From: Arthrobacter sp. M2012083
Lineage (GTDB): Bacteria > Actinomycetota > Actinomycetes > Actinomycetales > Micrococcaceae
Length of the DNA: 64,000 nt
Reading direction: 5' to 3'
Assembly: GCF_000281065.1 (NCBI RefSeq)
Contig: NZ_AKKK01000002.1
Location: 1-64,000 of the forward strand
The position numbers and the translations under genes were made by a program. The notes beneath the pieces were generated by a model. It searched no databases and was not told the origin of the DNA. It was given only the letters and a program-made list of their open reading frames with translations. Below, in pieces: positions 1 through 8,793 of this stretch. Every line of letters begins with the position of its first letter. Positions within the stretch are counted from its first letter, which is position 1.

Positions 1-37
1 AAGGGCCCGTCCCCCCCGCCACCCCAGCCACTCATAC

Positions 38-454
38 CTAACTGCTGGGCACGTCCCAGTCCATGAGGGTTGAACGGATCAGGAAACGTTTGCCTTCAGG
101 GGATTCCACCGAGAACCCGCTGCCTCGGCCAGGAACCACATCAACTGTGAGGTGGGTGTGGGACCAGTAGTTGAACTGCTCTTTGGACATCCAAAAGTCC
201 AAGGGCTTCGACTCTCCTCCGGTTCCGATATCGAAGCGGCCCAGAAGGACATCAGAGTCGCCGGTGAGGAACTCCCCCGCGGGATAGCACATAGGTGCAG
301 AGCCGTCGCAGCAACCACCCGACTGGTGGAACATAAGCGGCCCGTGCTGGTCCCAAAGTTTGCGGAGGAGTTCCACGGACACCGCGGTGAGCGCCACCCG
401 GGAGAAATCCTCCCCGGGCAGCGTCACCGCAGCTTCCAAGCTGGTGTTGTCCAT
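38..454 (-). CDS. DUF779 family protein
   Basis: A 138-residue soluble protein of the DUF779 family, which has no assigned reaction but recurs beside aldehyde dehydrogenase genes. The Cys/His-rich core is visible: His43, then SGGCCDG with Cys48-Cys49, and Cys56, followed by an HTH block at residues 99-101. These residues could bind metal, but that is inference. It is the last gene of the regulator-ALDH-ADH-DUF779 series on this strand; its ATG overlaps the ADH stop (ATGA), so translation is probably coupled. Its role is therefore presumed linked to aldehyde or alcohol oxidation. Confidence 0.85.
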   Translation of the reverse strand: MDNTSLEAAVTLPGEDFSRVALTAVSVELLRKLWDQHGPLMFHQSGGCCDGSAPMCYPAGEFLTGDSDVLLGRFDIGTGGESKPLDFWMSKEQFNYWSHTHLTVDVVPGRGSGFSVESPEGKRFLIRSTLMDWDVPSS

Positions 455-1476
455 CAGAACTTCAGGACCACTCGGCCGTCGATCTTGGCGTGCTTCATCT
501 CGTCAAAGACCGCGTTGACTTCGGAGAGTTCCCGGGTGGAGACCGTTGGCTTGATCTTTCCCTGGGCGTAGAACTCCAGTGCTTCCTCCAGGTCCTGCCG
601 CGTTCCCACGATCGAGCCGCGGACCGTAAGGCCCTTGAGGACGATCTCGAAGATCGGCGCCGGGAAGTCTCCCGGAGGCAACCCATTGAAAACGATCGTT
701 CCACCACGGCGCGCCATGCCGATCGCCTGGCCGAAGGCCGAAGGGTGAACCGCTGTCACCAAGACACCATGGCAGCCACCCGTTTCACGTTGGATGACCT
801 CTGCCGGGTCCTCATGCAGGGCGTTGACGGTCAGCTCGGCGCCGTGTTCGCGGGCCAGCGCCAGCTTGTCGTCGGCAATGTCCACTGCCGCGACCCGGAG
901 CCCCATGGCCACCGCATACTGCACGGCGATGTGCCCCAGTCCCCCGATGCCGGAGATGGTGACCCACTGACCGGGCCTGGCCTCGGTCATCTTCAGGCCC
1001 TTGTAGACCGTAACCCCGGCACACAGAACCGGCGCGACTTCCACCGGATCCGAGCCTTCCGGGATGCGGGCAGCAAAGCGCGTGTCAACCAGCATGTACT
1101 CGCCGAACGAGCCGTCAACGCTGTAACCACCGTTCTGCTGCGACTCACACAGTGTTTCCCAGCCGGTGCGGCAGTACTGGCAGTCACCGCAGGCGGACCA
1201 CAGCCAAGCGTTGCCCACCATGTCCCCTACGGCAACGTCCGTGACGCCCTCGCCAAGGGCCACGACTTCACCCACTCCTTCATGGCCGGGAATGAAAGGC
1301 GGTGTCGGCTTAACCGGCCAGTCTCCTTCAGCGGCGTGGAGGTCTGTGTGGCAAACCCCCGACGTGATGACACGGACCAGCGCCTGGCCGGGGCCCGGCG
1401 TCGGCCTTTCCACTTCCTTGACCGTAAGGTCGGTTCCGAATTCGGTGACTACTGCAGCTCGCATGGTTGTGGACAT
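454..1476 (-). CDS. adhP: Zinc-dependent alcohol dehydrogenase
   Basis: A 340-residue medium-chain dehydrogenase oxidising alcohols to aldehydes with NAD+, cytoplasmic. Catalytic zinc ligands are Cys42, His65-Glu66 and Cys152; the structural zinc lobe is CGDCQYCRTGWETLC (Cys96, 99, 102, 110). The Rossmann loop is GIGGLG at 176-181 and an acidic residue at the end of the second strand (Asp199) favours NAD over NADP. Length matches AdhP-type enzymes. A strong AAAGGAGAT ribosome site precedes the ATG. It follows the aldehyde dehydrogenase by 34 bp, so the two steps alcohol-aldehyde-acid are encoded together. Substrate is not determinable; ethanol or another short primary alcohol is likely. Confidence 0.9.
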   Translation of the reverse strand: MSTTMRAAVVTEFGTDLTVKEVERPTPGPGQALVRVITSGVCHTDLHAAEGDWPVKPTPPFIPGHEGVGEVVALGEGVTDVAVGDMVGNAWLWSACGDCQYCRTGWETLCESQQNGGYSVDGSFGEYMLVDTRFAARIPEGSDPVEVAPVLCAGVTVYKGLKMTEARPGQWVTISGIGGLGHIAVQYAVAMGLRVAAVDIADDKLALAREHGAELTVNALHEDPAEVIQRETGGCHGVLVTAVHPSAFGQAIGMARRGGTIVFNGLPPGDFPAPIFEIVLKGLTVRGSIVGTRQDLEEALEFYAQGKIKPTVSTRELSEVNAVFDEMKHAKIDGRVVLKF

Positions 1477-1510
1477 TGAAGATCTCCTTTGATCGACGAA
1501 CAGGACGGGT

Positions 1511-3034
1511 TTAGAAGAAGCCGAGCTTGTTCTCGTTGTAGCTGACCAGGAGGTTCTTGGTCTGCTGGTAGTGGTCCAGCATCATGGCGTGGTTCTCACG
1601 GCCAATACCTGAGGACTTGTAGCCGCCGAAAGCGGCACCTGCCGGGTAGGCGTGGTAGTTGTTGACCCACACGCGGCCGGCCTGGATTTCCCGGCCTGCG
1701 CGGTAGGCGACATTTCCGTTGCGTGACCAGACTCCTGCGCCAAGACCGTACAGCGTGTCGTTGGCGATGCCGATGGCGTCGTTGTAGTCGCTGAAACTGG
1801 TCACGGACACCACCGGCCCGAAGATTTCCTCCTGGAAGATTCGCATCCGGTTGTGGCCCTCGAAGATGGTGGGCTGGACGTAGTAGCCGCCGGCGAGGTC
1901 ACCGGACAGTTCGGCCCTGGCGCCGCCGGCGAGTACCTTGGCGCCCTCCTGCTTTCCGATGTCGATGTAGGACAGGATCTTCTCCAACTGGTCATTCGAG
2001 GCCTGGGCACCCACCTGGGTGTCGGTGTCCAGCGGGTTGCCCTGGATGATCTTGTTGGTCCGGGCCACGACGTCCGTCATGAAGGAGTCGTAGATGCCTT
2101 CCTGAACGAGTGCGCGGGACGGGCAGGTGCAGACTTCGCCCTGGTTGAAGGCAAAGAGAGTGAAGCCTTCCTGGGCCTTGTCATAGAAAGCATCGTTCTG
2201 GGCGGCGACGTCGTCGAAGAAGATGTTCGGGCTCTTGCCACCCAGTTCCAACGTGACGGGAATGAGGTTGTTGGACGCGTACTGGCTGATGAGGCGGCCG
2301 GTGGTGGTTTCACCAGTGAAGGCGATTTTACGGATCCGGGAGCTGGAAGCGAGGGGCTTTCCAGCCTCAACACCGAAGCCGTTGACAACGTTCACCACAC
2401 CTGCCGGCAGGAGGTCTCCAATGAGTTCCATGAGCACCAGGATGGACGTGGGCGTCTGCTCGGCGGGCTTGAGCACCACTGCGTTGCCTGCTGCGAGTGC
2501 CGGTGCCAGCTTCCACACTGCCATGAGGATGGGGAAGTTCCAGGGGATGATTTGGCCTACAACGCCCAGCGGCTCTTTGAAGTGGTAGGCCGTGGTGTCC
2601 TCATCCAGCTGGGAGAGGTGGCCTTCCTGCGCACGGACGGCGGAGGCGAAGTAGCGGAAGTGGTCGGCCGCCAACGGGATGTCGGCGTTGAGGGTTTCGC
2701 GGACGGGCTTGCCGTTGTCCCACGTTTCCGCCACCGCGAGAAGCTCCACGTTCTCGTCGATGCGGTCGGCAATCTTGTTCAGGATGGCTGCACGTTCCGT
2801 GGCGGACGTCTTGCCCCATGAGGGTGCAACCTTGTGGGCGGCGTCCAACGCCAGCTCGATATCCTCGGAGGTGCCGCGGGCAACTTCGCAGAAAGCCTTG
2901 CCCGTAACGGGGGTGATGTTCTCGAAATATGCGCCCTTGACCGGGGCAACCCATTCTCCGCCGATCCAGTTCTCGTAACGGTCCTTGAAGGTGACCTTGG
3001 AACCCTCGGCACCTGGCTGTGCATAAACGGTCAT
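1511..3034 (-). CDS. NAD-dependent aldehyde dehydrogenase
   Basis: A 507-residue ALDH superfamily enzyme converting aldehydes to carboxylates. Visible signatures: PWNFP at 164-168, cofactor Lys189, general base Glu263 in LELGGKSPN and nucleophile Cys302 in QGEVCTCPS. The double-Cys CTC context and the overall sequence resemble acetaldehyde dehydrogenases of the ExaC/AldB type; that subgroup call is from memory of the family. It lies directly downstream of the GAF regulator and upstream of ADH and the DUF779 gene. The ATG is preceded by AAAGGAG. Confidence 0.9.
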   Translation of the reverse strand: MTVYAQPGAEGSKVTFKDRYENWIGGEWVAPVKGAYFENITPVTGKAFCEVARGTSEDIELALDAAHKVAPSWGKTSATERAAILNKIADRIDENVELLAVAETWDNGKPVRETLNADIPLAADHFRYFASAVRAQEGHLSQLDEDTTAYHFKEPLGVVGQIIPWNFPILMAVWKLAPALAAGNAVVLKPAEQTPTSILVLMELIGDLLPAGVVNVVNGFGVEAGKPLASSSRIRKIAFTGETTTGRLISQYASNNLIPVTLELGGKSPNIFFDDVAAQNDAFYDKAQEGFTLFAFNQGEVCTCPSRALVQEGIYDSFMTDVVARTNKIIQGNPLDTDTQVGAQASNDQLEKILSYIDIGKQEGAKVLAGGARAELSGDLAGGYYVQPTIFEGHNRMRIFQEEIFGPVVSVTSFSDYNDAIGIANDTLYGLGAGVWSRNGNVAYRAGREIQAGRVWVNNYHAYPAGAAFGGYKSSGIGRENHAMMLDHYQQTKNLLVSYNENKLGFF

Positions 3035-3098
3035 TGCTAGCTCCTTTGCTGCGAATCACGGTGGCTGTCGCCGTTGATCCGAGCCTAGGAGCTAAGAG

Positions 3099-3134
3099 GT
3101 TGCAGCTACGTTGCAACCATGTGAGTCAGCTCAC
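3099..3134. promoter_or_regulatory. Inverted repeats upstream of the ALDH gene
   Basis: Two dyads lie 65-100 bp before the ALDH start: GTTGCA-7 nt-TGCAAC (3099-3117) and GTGAG-TCAG-CTCAC (3121-3134, overlapping the regulator stop). They are candidate operators for the neighbouring GAF-domain regulator; the assignment is inferred from position only. Confidence 0.45.
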
Positions 3135-4474
3135 GCTTTGAGTTCCGTTTCGATTCGTTCGAGGTCAGCCACCACCGCGGCCCGCTTGGGCGAGCGCGGC
3201 GGCAGCAGCTTCAGGACGGCAAGGCGGAGGTCGACGTCGTACTTCGCATCGGGCAGCTCAGCGTACTTGAGGAGCGAATCAACGCTGCCGTCGCTGAGCA
3301 GCGCCTCACGCAGCAGGTGCGAGACCCGTTCGCGCAACTGCACGACGCCGGGCGCCTCCGAGCGTGGCAAGAGCCCACCTTTGTAGATTTCCAAGGCGAT
3401 GCGGTGGGCACCGCGTTGGAGGCAACTGAGCACCTGGCCGGAGTCGGGAAGCAATTCCACCGGCAGGCGGTAAGGACGGGATCCGGGGACAGCCTCCGGG
3501 CTTAATTCCTGGATGACTTTTCGGAGCCGCACCATTTCCGCGCGAAGTGTCACGGCAGAACCATCCCCGGGATACAGCTGGGTGCACAGGTCTTCAGCAC
3601 TGAGCCCGGCTGGGTGATGGCTCAGGATGGCAAGAATCTCGCTGTGCCGGGCAGACAGGGAAACCGTCCGTCCGTTGATGCTAAGCAGGGCTTGGTCACG
3701 GCCCAATAGCTGGAGGCTGTTCCGGTAGAGCGTGCGGCCGGAGGCGGCAGCCGCGCTCCGGCGTCGAGGTTTGTCCTTGACGGCGGCGGCGAGCGTCAGT
3801 CGTTCAATACGGAGCTGAGCCTGAGCGGCGGCAACGGTAGCCTCCACCAACGAAAGAGTATGCGCGGCGACGGCGGTTTCCGTGCCAGTGATATCCACAA
3901 CGCCCAGTACTGCGCCGGAATCGGGGTCATGGAAGGGAACAGCCGTACAACTCCAAGGATGGACCGATCGCTTGAAGTGTTCCGCCCCGGAAATTTGGAT
4001 GCTGCGGTCCAAGGCCAGAGCAGTCCCGGGTGCGCTGGTGCCAACGGAGGCCTCGGACCAGTCCGCGCCGGCGACGAACATCATGCTTTCAGCCCGGCGC
4101 TGCATGGCCGGATCACCATCCACCCACAAGAGCCGGCCGACGTCGTCGCCCACTGCCACCAGCAGCCCGCTGTCATGGCTGGGCTGAACCAAAAGCTTCT
4201 TGATCACGGGCATGATCGTCGCCAAGGGGTGCTGCCTGCGGTACTCCTCCAACTCATCCCCATCCATTGCGAGGGGAGCCTCGGCGACGTCGGGGTTGGC
4301 CTGCAGAGTTGCCGAGCGTTGCCAGGATTCCCGTACCAAGCGGCGCAATCCGACGATGTCCTCAGGCTTCCCGAGACGCAAGGAGTCCAGACGCTCGTGG
4401 CCGGTAAGGGCACGCTTCTGCAACAGCTCCGCGGCTTCGCTGCCTGGAACCGGCGGATGGACTGGATTCCTCAT
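3131..4474 (-). CDS. GAF-domain transcriptional regulator (AcoR-like sensor, winged-helix C-terminus)
   Basis: From the ATG at 4474 the protein has 447 residues; an in-frame GTG at 4513 would add 13. The N-terminal half resembles AcoR-type sensors: helical lead, then a GAF-like domain (about 90-220) with GTSAPGTALALDRSIQ. There is no sigma54 AAA domain or Fis-type helix. Instead, LSARHSEILAIL and the following 50 residues (about 275-335) look like an OmpR/SARP-type winged helix. It is adjacent to, and on the same strand as, the ALDH-ADH-DUF779 genes and probably controls them in response to an alcohol, aldehyde or related metabolite. Effector unknown. Confidence 0.75.
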   Translation of the reverse strand: MRNPVHPPVPGSEAAELLQKRALTGHERLDSLRLGKPEDIVGLRRLVRESWQRSATLQANPDVAEAPLAMDGDELEEYRRQHPLATIMPVIKKLLVQPSHDSGLLVAVGDDVGRLLWVDGDPAMQRRAESMMFVAGADWSEASVGTSAPGTALALDRSIQISGAEHFKRSVHPWSCTAVPFHDPDSGAVLGVVDITGTETAVAAHTLSLVEATVAAAQAQLRIERLTLAAAVKDKPRRRSAAAASGRTLYRNSLQLLGRDQALLSINGRTVSLSARHSEILAILSHHPAGLSAEDLCTQLYPGDGSAVTLRAEMVRLRKVIQELSPEAVPGSRPYRLPVELLPDSGQVLSCLQRGAHRIALEIYKGGLLPRSEAPGVVQLRERVSHLLREALLSDGSVDSLLKYAELPDAKYDVDLRLAVLKLLPPRSPKRAAVVADLERIETELKA

Positions 4475-4548
4475 CGAACTCCCTGAGCGTCCTGTGCATG
4501 TGGTGGGCGGCACAGTACCGTGAAGTCTAGTTCGCGTAGAGGAGATTG

Positions 4549-5988
4549 TCAGCCGCGGGAGATCCGGATCATTTCCTCGCGTGGCACAACCTTGATGCGC
4601 TCGCGGACCACGCCGTTAGCTTCGCCGGCAGACCACTCAGCACCCAAGGCGACTTCATGGGCATCCAGCATGTTCCAGCCCTCCCACGTTGTGTATTGGA
4701 CGCCGCGCTCCTCAAGGAGGTCGATGATGGCTTGGGGATCCGGGTTCTCCGCAGGGGGCAGATTGAGCCTGTCTTCGAGGAGGAAGCCGATGGTCTCCAG
4801 CGCATCACCCTTGGTGTGCCCGATCAGCCCGACCGGTCCCCGCTTGATCCAGCCTGTGGCGTAGATTCCCGGGACGGGCTTGCCGTCGGCATCCAGGACG
4901 CGACCGCCGTCGTTCGGTATGACACCGCGGCGGGCGTCGTACTCAAGTTCCTCCAAGGGGGAACCGTGGTAGCCGATGGCGCGGTAGACGGACTGAACGG
5001 GGTATTCGATGAACTCGCCGGTGCCCTTGACGTTGCCGGTTCCGTCCAACTGCATGCGCTCAAACTTGATGCCGGAGACCTTCCCCGGCGCCTCAGGCGA
5101 GTCGAGGATCTCCACCGGGCTGTGCAGGAAGTGCAGGTGCAGGCGCCGCGACGACGGCTGCTCCGATTCTGCGTGCTCCTCCACCAGCCAGTTGGTCATG
5201 GTGTTGACCATGGTCTTGATCTGGTTATTTGTCTTGATGGCTTCATCCGAGGCCTCGTCGAACTCGAAGTCCTCCGGGTACAGGACGATGTCCACATCCT
5301 TGCAGTGGGACAACTCGCGCAACTCCAACGGCGTGAACTTCACCTGTGCGGGTCCCCGGCGACCGAAGACGTGAACGTCGGTGACCGGCGACTTCTTGAG
5401 CCCGGCGTAGACGTTGCCCGGAATCTCCGTGACCAGGAGTTCCTCGGGATGCTTGACCAGCATGCGGGCCACGTCCAGTGCCACGTTGCCGTTGCCGATC
5501 ACGGCGATTTCCTTGGCATCCAAGGGCCAGTCCCGGGGGACATCGGGGTGTCCGTCGTACCAGGAAACAAAGTCTGCGCCGCCGAAGGAGCCCTCCAGCT
5601 CGACACCAGGGATCTTCAAGTCTGCGTCTTTGATGGCGCCCGTGGAGAAGATCACGGCGTCGTAGAACGCACGGAAATCGTGGAGAGTGAGGTCCTTGCC
5701 GTAGGTCACGTTGCCGAGGAAGCGGATATCGCCGCGGTCCAATACCTTGTGCAGCGCATTCACGATGCCCTTGATCCGCGGGTGATCCGGCGCCACCCCG
5801 TAGCGGATCAGGCCGTACGGCGCGGGATATGCCTCGAAGAGATCGATGCTGACCTCCACATGCCCGTCTTTGACCTCGTTCGATTTGGTCAGGATGTCCG
5901 CGGCGTACACGCCTGCGGGTCCTGCACCAACGATCGCAACGCGAAGCGGACGATTGGGGGTTGTTGCGGCTGAGTTGGACACCGTTAC
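4549..5988 (-). CDS. fprA: Ferredoxin/flavodoxin-NADP+ reductase, FprA type (copy 1)
   Basis: A GTG at 5988 with GGAAGG upstream gives 479 residues, which removes a poor N-terminal extension of the longer frame. FAD site VAIVGAGPAGVYAADIL lies at the N-terminus and the NADP site AVIGNGNVALDVARML in mid-protein; the C-terminal GWIKRGPVGLIGHTK block is typical of mycobacterial FprA/adrenodoxin-reductase-like enzymes. The protein moves electrons between NADPH and ferredoxin. A close paralogue lies at 15338-16804. This copy is not next to sulfur genes; it stands alone, divergent from rarD, so its partner ferredoxin cannot be named. Confidence 0.9.
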   Translation of the reverse strand, partial: VTVSNSAATTPNRPLRVAIVGAGPAGVYAADILTKSNEVKDGHVEVSIDLFEAYPAPYGLIRYGVAPDHPRIKGIVNALHKVLDRGDIRFLGNVTYGKDLTLHDFRAFYDAVIFSTGAIKDADLKIPGVELEGSFGGADFVSWYDGHPDVPRDWPLDAKEIAVIGNGNVALDVARMLVKHPEELLVTEIPGNVYAGLKKSPVTDVHVFGRRGPAQVKFTPLELRELSHCKDVDIVLYPEDFEFDEASDEAIKTNNQIKTMVNTMTNWLVEEHAESEQPSSRRLHLHFLHSPVEILDSPEAPGKVSGIKFERMQLDGTGNVKGTGEFIEYPVQSVYRAIGYHGSPLEELEYDARRGVIPNDGGRVLDADGKPVPGIYATGWIKRGPVGLIGHTKGDALETIGFLLEDRLNLPPAENPDPQAIIDLLEERGVQYTTWEGWNMLDAHEVALGAEWSAGEANGVVRERIKVVPREEMIRISRG

Positions 5989-6137
5989 CCTTCCGAAGCA
6001 GTGAGCCACGCCGTTGTTGGGGCGCGCAGATTCCAATTCTAGATGTCGACCTTACGCCGGACCGCCTATATGGCAGGAGTCACAGAAATTGCCAAAGATT
6101 GCGGAATATTGCGCGTGCAGGTGGTGTTGGCGACAAT

Positions 6138-7184
6138 GTGTCGACTCCGGAACAGATAGCTGCCAATTCTCCCTCTTCAAACCAGCCAACGACGACGACG
6201 GTCGGTGGCGGCGGTGGCGGTAACGGCGGTTCCGCTAAACCTGGCAGCAAGCCGGTCCGGAGCGAGTCGACGGCGGGAATCCTGTTCGGTATCGGCGCTT
6301 ACGGCCTGTGGGGCTTGCTTCCCCTGTACTTCTTCGTCCTGATGCCGGCCAGTGCAACCGAGATCGTGGCCAACCGGATCGTTTGGTCCTTGCTCTTCTG
6401 CGCACTGCTGATCACCATCACGCGGGCATGGAAGACATTCTGGGCGGCCGTGAAAGATCGCAGCATTTTCGGGCCCCTGGCGCTGGCGGCAGTTCTCATT
6501 GCCATCAATTGGCTCACGTATACTTTCGGGGTCACCACGGGTCATGCCGTTGAGACTTCCCTGGGTTACTTCATCAACCCGTTGGTCTCGGTATTGCTCG
6601 GTGTTTTCGTCCTCAAAGAAAAATTGCGTCCCCTGCAGTGGGCTGCTGTGGGCATCGGCTTCGTGGCCGTGGGGGTCCTGACCTTCTCCTACGGACAGCT
6701 TCCGTGGATCGCCCTGATACTGGCCTTCAGCTTCGGGCTGTACGGCTTCGTGAAGAAACGCGTCGGTCCCAAGGTTGACGCACTCACGAGCCTTAGCGTG
6801 GAAACGGTGGTGCTGGCTCCCTTTGCAGCCATCACCATGGTTGTCCTCGCGGTAACCGGCGTCGAAACCCTTACCACGCTAGGCGCGGGCCACTTCTGGC
6901 TGCTGGTGGCTTCCGGTGTCATCACGGCCGTACCCCTACTGTTCTTCGGCGCCTCAGCCCGCCGTCTTCCCATGACCACCATCGGCCTGCTGCAGTACTT
7001 CGCGCCGGTCCTCCAGTTCGTCGTGGCGCTGACCGTGTTCAACGAGACCATGACTACTGCCCGCTGGATCGGTTTCTGCGTGGTGTGGTTGGCGCTGGTG
7101 TTGCTGACCATCGACATGCTTCGCACCACGCGGAAAAACTCGGTGCTGAAGAAGAGGGCCCGGCTGGCGGCTTCTGACTCGTAG
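6138..7184 (+). CDS. rarD: RarD-type EamA permease
   Basis: An integral membrane protein with about ten predicted helices; the start GILFGIGAYGLWGLLPLYF and the central KKRVG segment match the RarD branch of the DMT/EamA family, whose substrates are poorly defined. The frame is open further upstream, but a GTG at 6138 (AGGTGG upstream) gives 348 residues. This start leaves about 45 residues rich in Thr, Ser and Gly, including a six-Gly run, before the first helix; no later start codon exists before that helix. The tail is presumably cytoplasmic and disordered. Confidence 0.85.
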   Translation: MSTPEQIAANSPSSNQPTTTTVGGGGGGNGGSAKPGSKPVRSESTAGILFGIGAYGLWGLLPLYFFVLMPASATEIVANRIVWSLLFCALLITITRAWKTFWAAVKDRSIFGPLALAAVLIAINWLTYTFGVTTGHAVETSLGYFINPLVSVLLGVFVLKEKLRPLQWAAVGIGFVAVGVLTFSYGQLPWIALILAFSFGLYGFVKKRVGPKVDALTSLSVETVVLAPFAAITMVVLAVTGVETLTTLGAGHFWLLVASGVITAVPLLFFGASARRLPMTTIGLLQYFAPVLQFVVALTVFNETMTTARWIGFCVVWLALVLLTIDMLRTTRKNSVLKKRARLAASDS

Positions 7185-7224
7185 GCCTTCCTGCCCCAGA
7201 TGCCCCGAGACCGCGGGAACGGTG

Positions 7225-7309
7225 CGAGAACGCCCGAACGCTCGGGCGAACTCGAGACATTCCCGCGAACTCGGCGTTGACCCACCCCCGCAGGCTCGCG
7301 AACTCGGCG
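7225..7309. repeat. GCGAACTCG repeat cluster
   Basis: Three copies of GCGAACTCG (7246-7254, 7265-7273, 7298-7306), two of them within an identical 13-mer CGCGAACTCGGCG. The first copy forms the right arm of a 13-bp hairpin with two mismatches (7225-7237 with 7242-7254). No ORF covers it. It looks like a REP-type intergenic palindrome, with no nuclease gene nearby. Confidence 0.6.
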
Positions 7310-7327
7310 GTGCACCGCTTAAACGCA

Positions 7328-7360
7328 GGAGGAGGGCCGGGGTGTCCCCGGCCCTCCTCC
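7328..7360. terminator. Bidirectional hairpin terminator between rarD and gabT
   Basis: A perfect 15-bp GC-rich stem (7328-7342 with 7346-7360) with a TGT loop sits between convergent rarD and gabT. There is no strong T-run, so it may work as an actinobacterial I-shaped terminator. Confidence 0.75.
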
Positions 7361-7378
7361 CAAACCAAGCGTGAGTTC

Positions 7379-8734
7379 TTACGCGTGAGCCTTGATGGCT
7401 GCTGCGAGGACCTCGAGGCCGTCAATGAGCAGTTCGTCGCTGATGACCAGCGGCGGGAGCAAGCGGATGACGTTGCCGTAGGTGCCACAGGTCAGGATGA
7501 CGACGCCTTCCTTGAGGCAAGCGGCAGCAACAGCCTTGGTGAGCTCAGCGTTCGGCTCCTTGGAACCGGGCTGGACGAGCTCGATGGCCAGCATGGCCCC
7601 GCGGCCACGGATGTCGCCAACCACGGAAACTTCGGCTGCCAGTTCGCGGAGCTTGCCCAGGGCGAGCTCTTCGATGTGGCGTGCACGGCCGTTGAGGTCG
7701 TGCTGTTCCATGGTGTCGATGGCTGCGAGTGCTGCTGCGCAAGCAACCGGGTTGCCACCGTAGGTGCCGCCGAGGCCGCCCGGGTGGACGGCGTCGAGCA
7801 GGTCTGCGCGGCCGGTGATAGCGGACAGCGGGAGGCCGCCGGCAATGCCCTTGGCCATGGTGATGATGTCCGGGACAACACCTTCGTGGTCAACAGCGAA
7901 CCATTCGCCCGTGCGGCAGAAACCGGACTGCACCTCGTCAGCGATGAAGACGATGCCCTTTTCCTTGGCCCATGCGGACAGTGCCGGCAGGAAGCCTTCG
8001 GCCGGAACGATGAAGCCGCCCTCGCCCTGGATGGGCTCGATGATGATAGCGGCAACCTGGTCGCCACCGATCTGCTTCTCGATCATGGTGATGGCGCGCT
8101 TGGCGGCCTCGGCACCGGTGATTTCCGGGTTCTCTTCACGGAACGGGTAGCTCATGGGCATGCGGTAGACCTCGGGCGCGAACGGGCCGAAGTTGGTTTT
8201 GTACGGCATGGCCTTGGCAGTCAGAGCCATGGTCAGGTTGGTGCGGCCGTGGTAGGCGTGGTCGAAAGCAACCACGGCGTCGCGGCCGGTGGCCAGGCGT
8301 GCAACCTTGACGGCGTTCTCTACGGCTTCAGCGCCGGAGTTGAACAGCACGGTGCGCTTGGCGTGGTCGCCCGGGGTGAGGCGGTTGAGCTGCTCGGCAA
8401 CTGCAACGTAGCCCTCGTACGGGGTGACCATGAAGCAGGTGTGGGTGAAGTGCGCAGCAGCTTCCTGGACAGCGGCGACGACGGCGGGGTCGGACGCGCC
8501 GACGCTGGTCACGGCGATGCCGGAGCCGAGGTCGATGAAGGAGTTGCCGTCGACGTCGCGGATGATGCCGCCGTCGGCGTCTTCAACGTAAACGGGGACG
8601 CCTGAGGCGACGCCTGCAGCAACGACGGCGGCGCGACGCTCGGCCAGTGCCTGCGACTTGGGGCCGGGGAAGGCGCCGTTGATGTTGCGCTTCTGCTCGA
8701 TGCGGTACGAGAGTTCGTTCGCGGTGGTGGTCAT
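7379..8734 (-). CDS. gabT: 4-aminobutyrate-2-oxoglutarate transaminase
   Basis: A 451-residue class III PLP aminotransferase converting GABA and 2-oxoglutarate to succinate semialdehyde and glutamate. Signature IIEPIQGEGGF (about 231-241), Asp266 in ADEVQSGF binding the PLP nitrogen and Schiff-base Lys295 in TMAKGIAGG agree with GabT. It lies 59 bp downstream of the aminobutyraldehyde dehydrogenase on the same strand, making a putrescine-to-GABA-to-succinate route. The divergent PucR gene is the obvious regulator. Other omega-amino acids could also be accepted. Confidence 0.92.
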   Translation of the reverse strand: MTTTANELSYRIEQKRNINGAFPGPKSQALAERRAAVVAAGVASGVPVYVEDADGGIIRDVDGNSFIDLGSGIAVTSVGASDPAVVAAVQEAAAHFTHTCFMVTPYEGYVAVAEQLNRLTPGDHAKRTVLFNSGAEAVENAVKVARLATGRDAVVAFDHAYHGRTNLTMALTAKAMPYKTNFGPFAPEVYRMPMSYPFREENPEITGAEAAKRAITMIEKQIGGDQVAAIIIEPIQGEGGFIVPAEGFLPALSAWAKEKGIVFIADEVQSGFCRTGEWFAVDHEGVVPDIITMAKGIAGGLPLSAITGRADLLDAVHPGGLGGTYGGNPVACAAALAAIDTMEQHDLNGRARHIEELALGKLRELAAEVSVVGDIRGRGAMLAIELVQPGSKEPNAELTKAVAAACLKEGVVILTCGTYGNVIRLLPPLVISDELLIDGLEVLAAAIKAHA

Positions 8735-8793
8735 GAGGTGGTTGCCTTTCTGGGAAATTCGTACGGGTTACGCGAACGCGTTATGCAACTGAG

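Noticed and set aside
490..1479. Long plus-strand ORF opposite the alcohol dehydrogenase
   Set aside because: Mirror frame of a high-GC gene; no family signature, and the minus-strand ADH has complete zinc motifs.
4546..5973. Long plus-strand ORF opposite fprA copy 1 (similar ones at 7277-8605, 15308-16801 and 36539-38428)
   Set aside because: Codon-position GC bias creates open antisense frames; the sense genes carry clear catalytic motifs.
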